A DNA stretch of 6,619 nucleotides from Candidatus Zixiibacteriota bacterium. Lineage in GTDB: Bacteria; Zixibacteria; MSB-5A5; UBA10806. The notes below the pieces were generated by a model that did no database searches, was not told where the DNA came from, and saw nothing but the letters and a program-made list of their open reading frames with translations. This document shows positions 5,501-6,619 of this stretch, one piece after another. The stretch covers positions 4,239-10,857 of the forward strand of contig DOTU01000270.1 in the NCBI GenBank assembly GCA_003520965.1, written 5' to 3'. Both the position numbers and the translations under genes were made by a program. Within the stretch, counting starts at the first letter, position 1. Each line of letters starts with the position of its first letter.

Positions 5501-6619
5501 TTTTACCGCCTATTGGTGGCTGCTGATCCCGGTAGCCATCGTAATCATCTTAACCGTGATGGCTCTTTCCAAAAGAAGGTCCGGTCCGCGCGCCACTGCA
5601 ATGGAGGCTTATGTTGATGGCCTTCGTTATCTCACCGCCGGAGATGAGCACACTGCCTTTATCAAATTCCGACAGGCCGTCGATCAGGATACCGGTAATA
5701 TTGACGCTTACCTCAAGATGGGGGATATATTCCGCAATCGAAATCTGATCGACAAAGCCTTGCAGATTCACCGCGAGTTGAAGCTGCGCCGCAACGTGCC
5801 TTCCGAATTGATAGTGGAAATCGAAAAAAGCCTGGCCCAGGATTATATCAAGGCCGGCATGAAAGAGAAAGCTTTCGAAATTCTGGAGCGCATGTCTAAA
5901 AATGGCGGCTCGAAAATCTGGGCAACCGAACGTCTGCTCGATCTATACGCTCGCGATCGTAAATGGAGAGAGGCTTGCGAACTATACCAGGACGTTTTCA
6001 GAAAGGGGTCACGTGCCAATGACTCTATGCTGGCCAGTTTCAAACTGATGATGGGTCTCGACCTGCATCAGGTTGAGGAGTACCATAAGGCTCGCCTGCT
6101 TTATAAAGAAGCTCTCTCGCTCAATAAAACCAATCCGCTGCCTTATCTCTATATAGCCGAAAGCTACTTATCCGAGAAAAGGGTTGATGATGGTCTTGAT
6201 TTTCTCAAACGCCTATGTGAGGAAGTTCCTAAGTATGCTTACTACACTTTTCCTTTAATCGAGGAGACTCTGTTTCAATTGGGTCGTTATGGTGAAGTGG
6301 AGGATATATACCGAAATATTCTGAACCAGGATTCCACCAACGTCCCAACCAAAGTTGCTCTGGCGGGAATACTCGAGAAAAAAGGGGAGTTCTCTGCTGC
6401 CGAGAGCCTGTTAAAATCCGTTCTCGAAATTGAGCCTGGCAACTCTATGGCAGCTCTAAGATTGGTAAATATTATGGCTTCCAGTCGCCGTCTCGAGGCC
6501 GGCCTGAGCGTGCTTTCGGGTTTGGCGGATAAAATGAATCGTCGCAATCAAGAATTTAAATGCCGCAAGTGCAGTAAGGCCGCCCCGCGCCTGCTACCGG
6601 TCTGCCCATACTGCGGAGC
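5493..6619 (+). CDS. lapB: LapB/YciM-like TPR protein with rubredoxin-type zinc ribbon (3' end beyond window)
   Basis: An uninterrupted frame from the ATG at 5493 gives 375 complete codons before the window ends. It begins with a membrane helix (residues about 8-25), continues with a helical tetratricopeptide-repeat region (about 34-345; clearest units near 40-70, 198-222 and 287-318, the last ending in LEIEPGNSMAA), and ends with two CxxC pairs: CRKC (Cys357, Cys360) and CPYC (Cys371, Cys374). Membrane anchor, TPRs and rubredoxin-like zinc ribbon in this order are the LapB (YciM) architecture. In E. coli LapB is an inner-membrane, cytosol-facing protein that promotes FtsH proteolysis of LpxC and so limits lipopolysaccharide synthesis. 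The E. coli protein is about 389 residues, so only a short tail should be missing. The start overlaps lapA by 8 bp and lacks its own Shine-Dalgarno site, suggesting coupled translation. The exact regulatory role in this organism is inferred. Confidence 0.88.
   Translation, partial: MTDFTAYWWLLIPVAIVIILTVMALSKRRSGPRATAMEAYVDGLRYLTAGDEHTAFIKFRQAVDQDTGNIDAYLKMGDIFRNRNLIDKALQIHRELKLRRNVPSELIVEIEKSLAQDYIKAGMKEKAFEILERMSKNGGSKIWATERLLDLYARDRKWREACELYQDVFRKGSRANDSMLASFKLMMGLDLHQVEEYHKARLLYKEALSLNKTNPLPYLYIAESYLSEKRVDDGLDFLKRLCEEVPKYAYYTFPLIEETLFQLGRYGEVEDIYRNILNQDSTNVPTKVALAGILEKKGEFSAAESLLKSVLEIEPGNSMAALRLVNIMASSRRLEAGLSVLSGLADKMNRRNQEFKCRKCSKAAPRLLPVCPYCG

Noticed and set aside
5550..6547. Three reverse-strand frames across lapB (5550-5771, 5843-6043, 6287-6547)
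   Set aside because: They lie wholly inside the continuous lapB frame, which has a membrane helix, TPR pattern and zinc ribbon; the reverse products show no recognisable features.

Overview
This 6.6 kb window reads as chromosomal housekeeping DNA from a Gram-negative (diderm) bacterium. All genes are on the + strand and tightly packed. The diderm inference rests on a predicted lipoprotein and on a lapA-lapB pair, whose best-known role is in lipopolysaccharide assembly and control. Bacterial fibronectin type III (FN3) lipoproteins, a SecG with a long polar tail and a tRNA gene lacking an encoded CCA would fit an uncultured lineage, for example of the FCB group or a similar candidate phylum. 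That placement is a guess from gene style; nothing here fixes the taxonomy.

Layout. Positions 1-71 hold a short leader and possibly the last codons of an upstream gene. Positions 72-2318 encode a 748-residue predicted surface lipoprotein with one N-terminal beta-sandwich-like domain and seven tandem FN3 repeats. Only 23 nt later comes pgk (phosphoglycerate kinase, 2342-3550), which overlaps tpiA (triosephosphate isomerase, 3547-4296) by four bases. A 73-nt gap with a good sigma70-type promoter leads to secG (4370-4900). Twelve bases after it lies tRNA-Leu(GAG) (4913-4994), and a strong intrinsic terminator (5005-5036) follows. A new promoter (5115-5143) then starts lapA (5168-5500), which overlaps lapB by 8 bp. 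lapB runs off the window end at 6619, just after its zinc-ribbon cysteines.

How the parts work together. No terminator was seen between position 72 and the one at 5005-5036, so the lipoprotein gene, pgk, tpiA, secG and the tRNA may form one read-through unit with an internal promoter before secG. Pgk and TpiA act in lower glycolysis/gluconeogenesis, SecG belongs to the SecYEG translocon, and the tRNA reads CUC/CUU leucine codons. LapA and LapB form a separate membrane-anchored module that in E. coli connects lipopolysaccharide synthesis to FtsH-dependent turnover of LpxC.

I found no mobile element, CRISPR array, phage gene, defence system or clearly novel system. The most notable points are the FN3 lipoprotein leading the glycolytic genes, the secG/tRNA-Leu(GAG) adjacency also known in E. 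coli, the lapAB operon, and a 9-mer (CTTTAGCGG) found three times at gene-leader positions.
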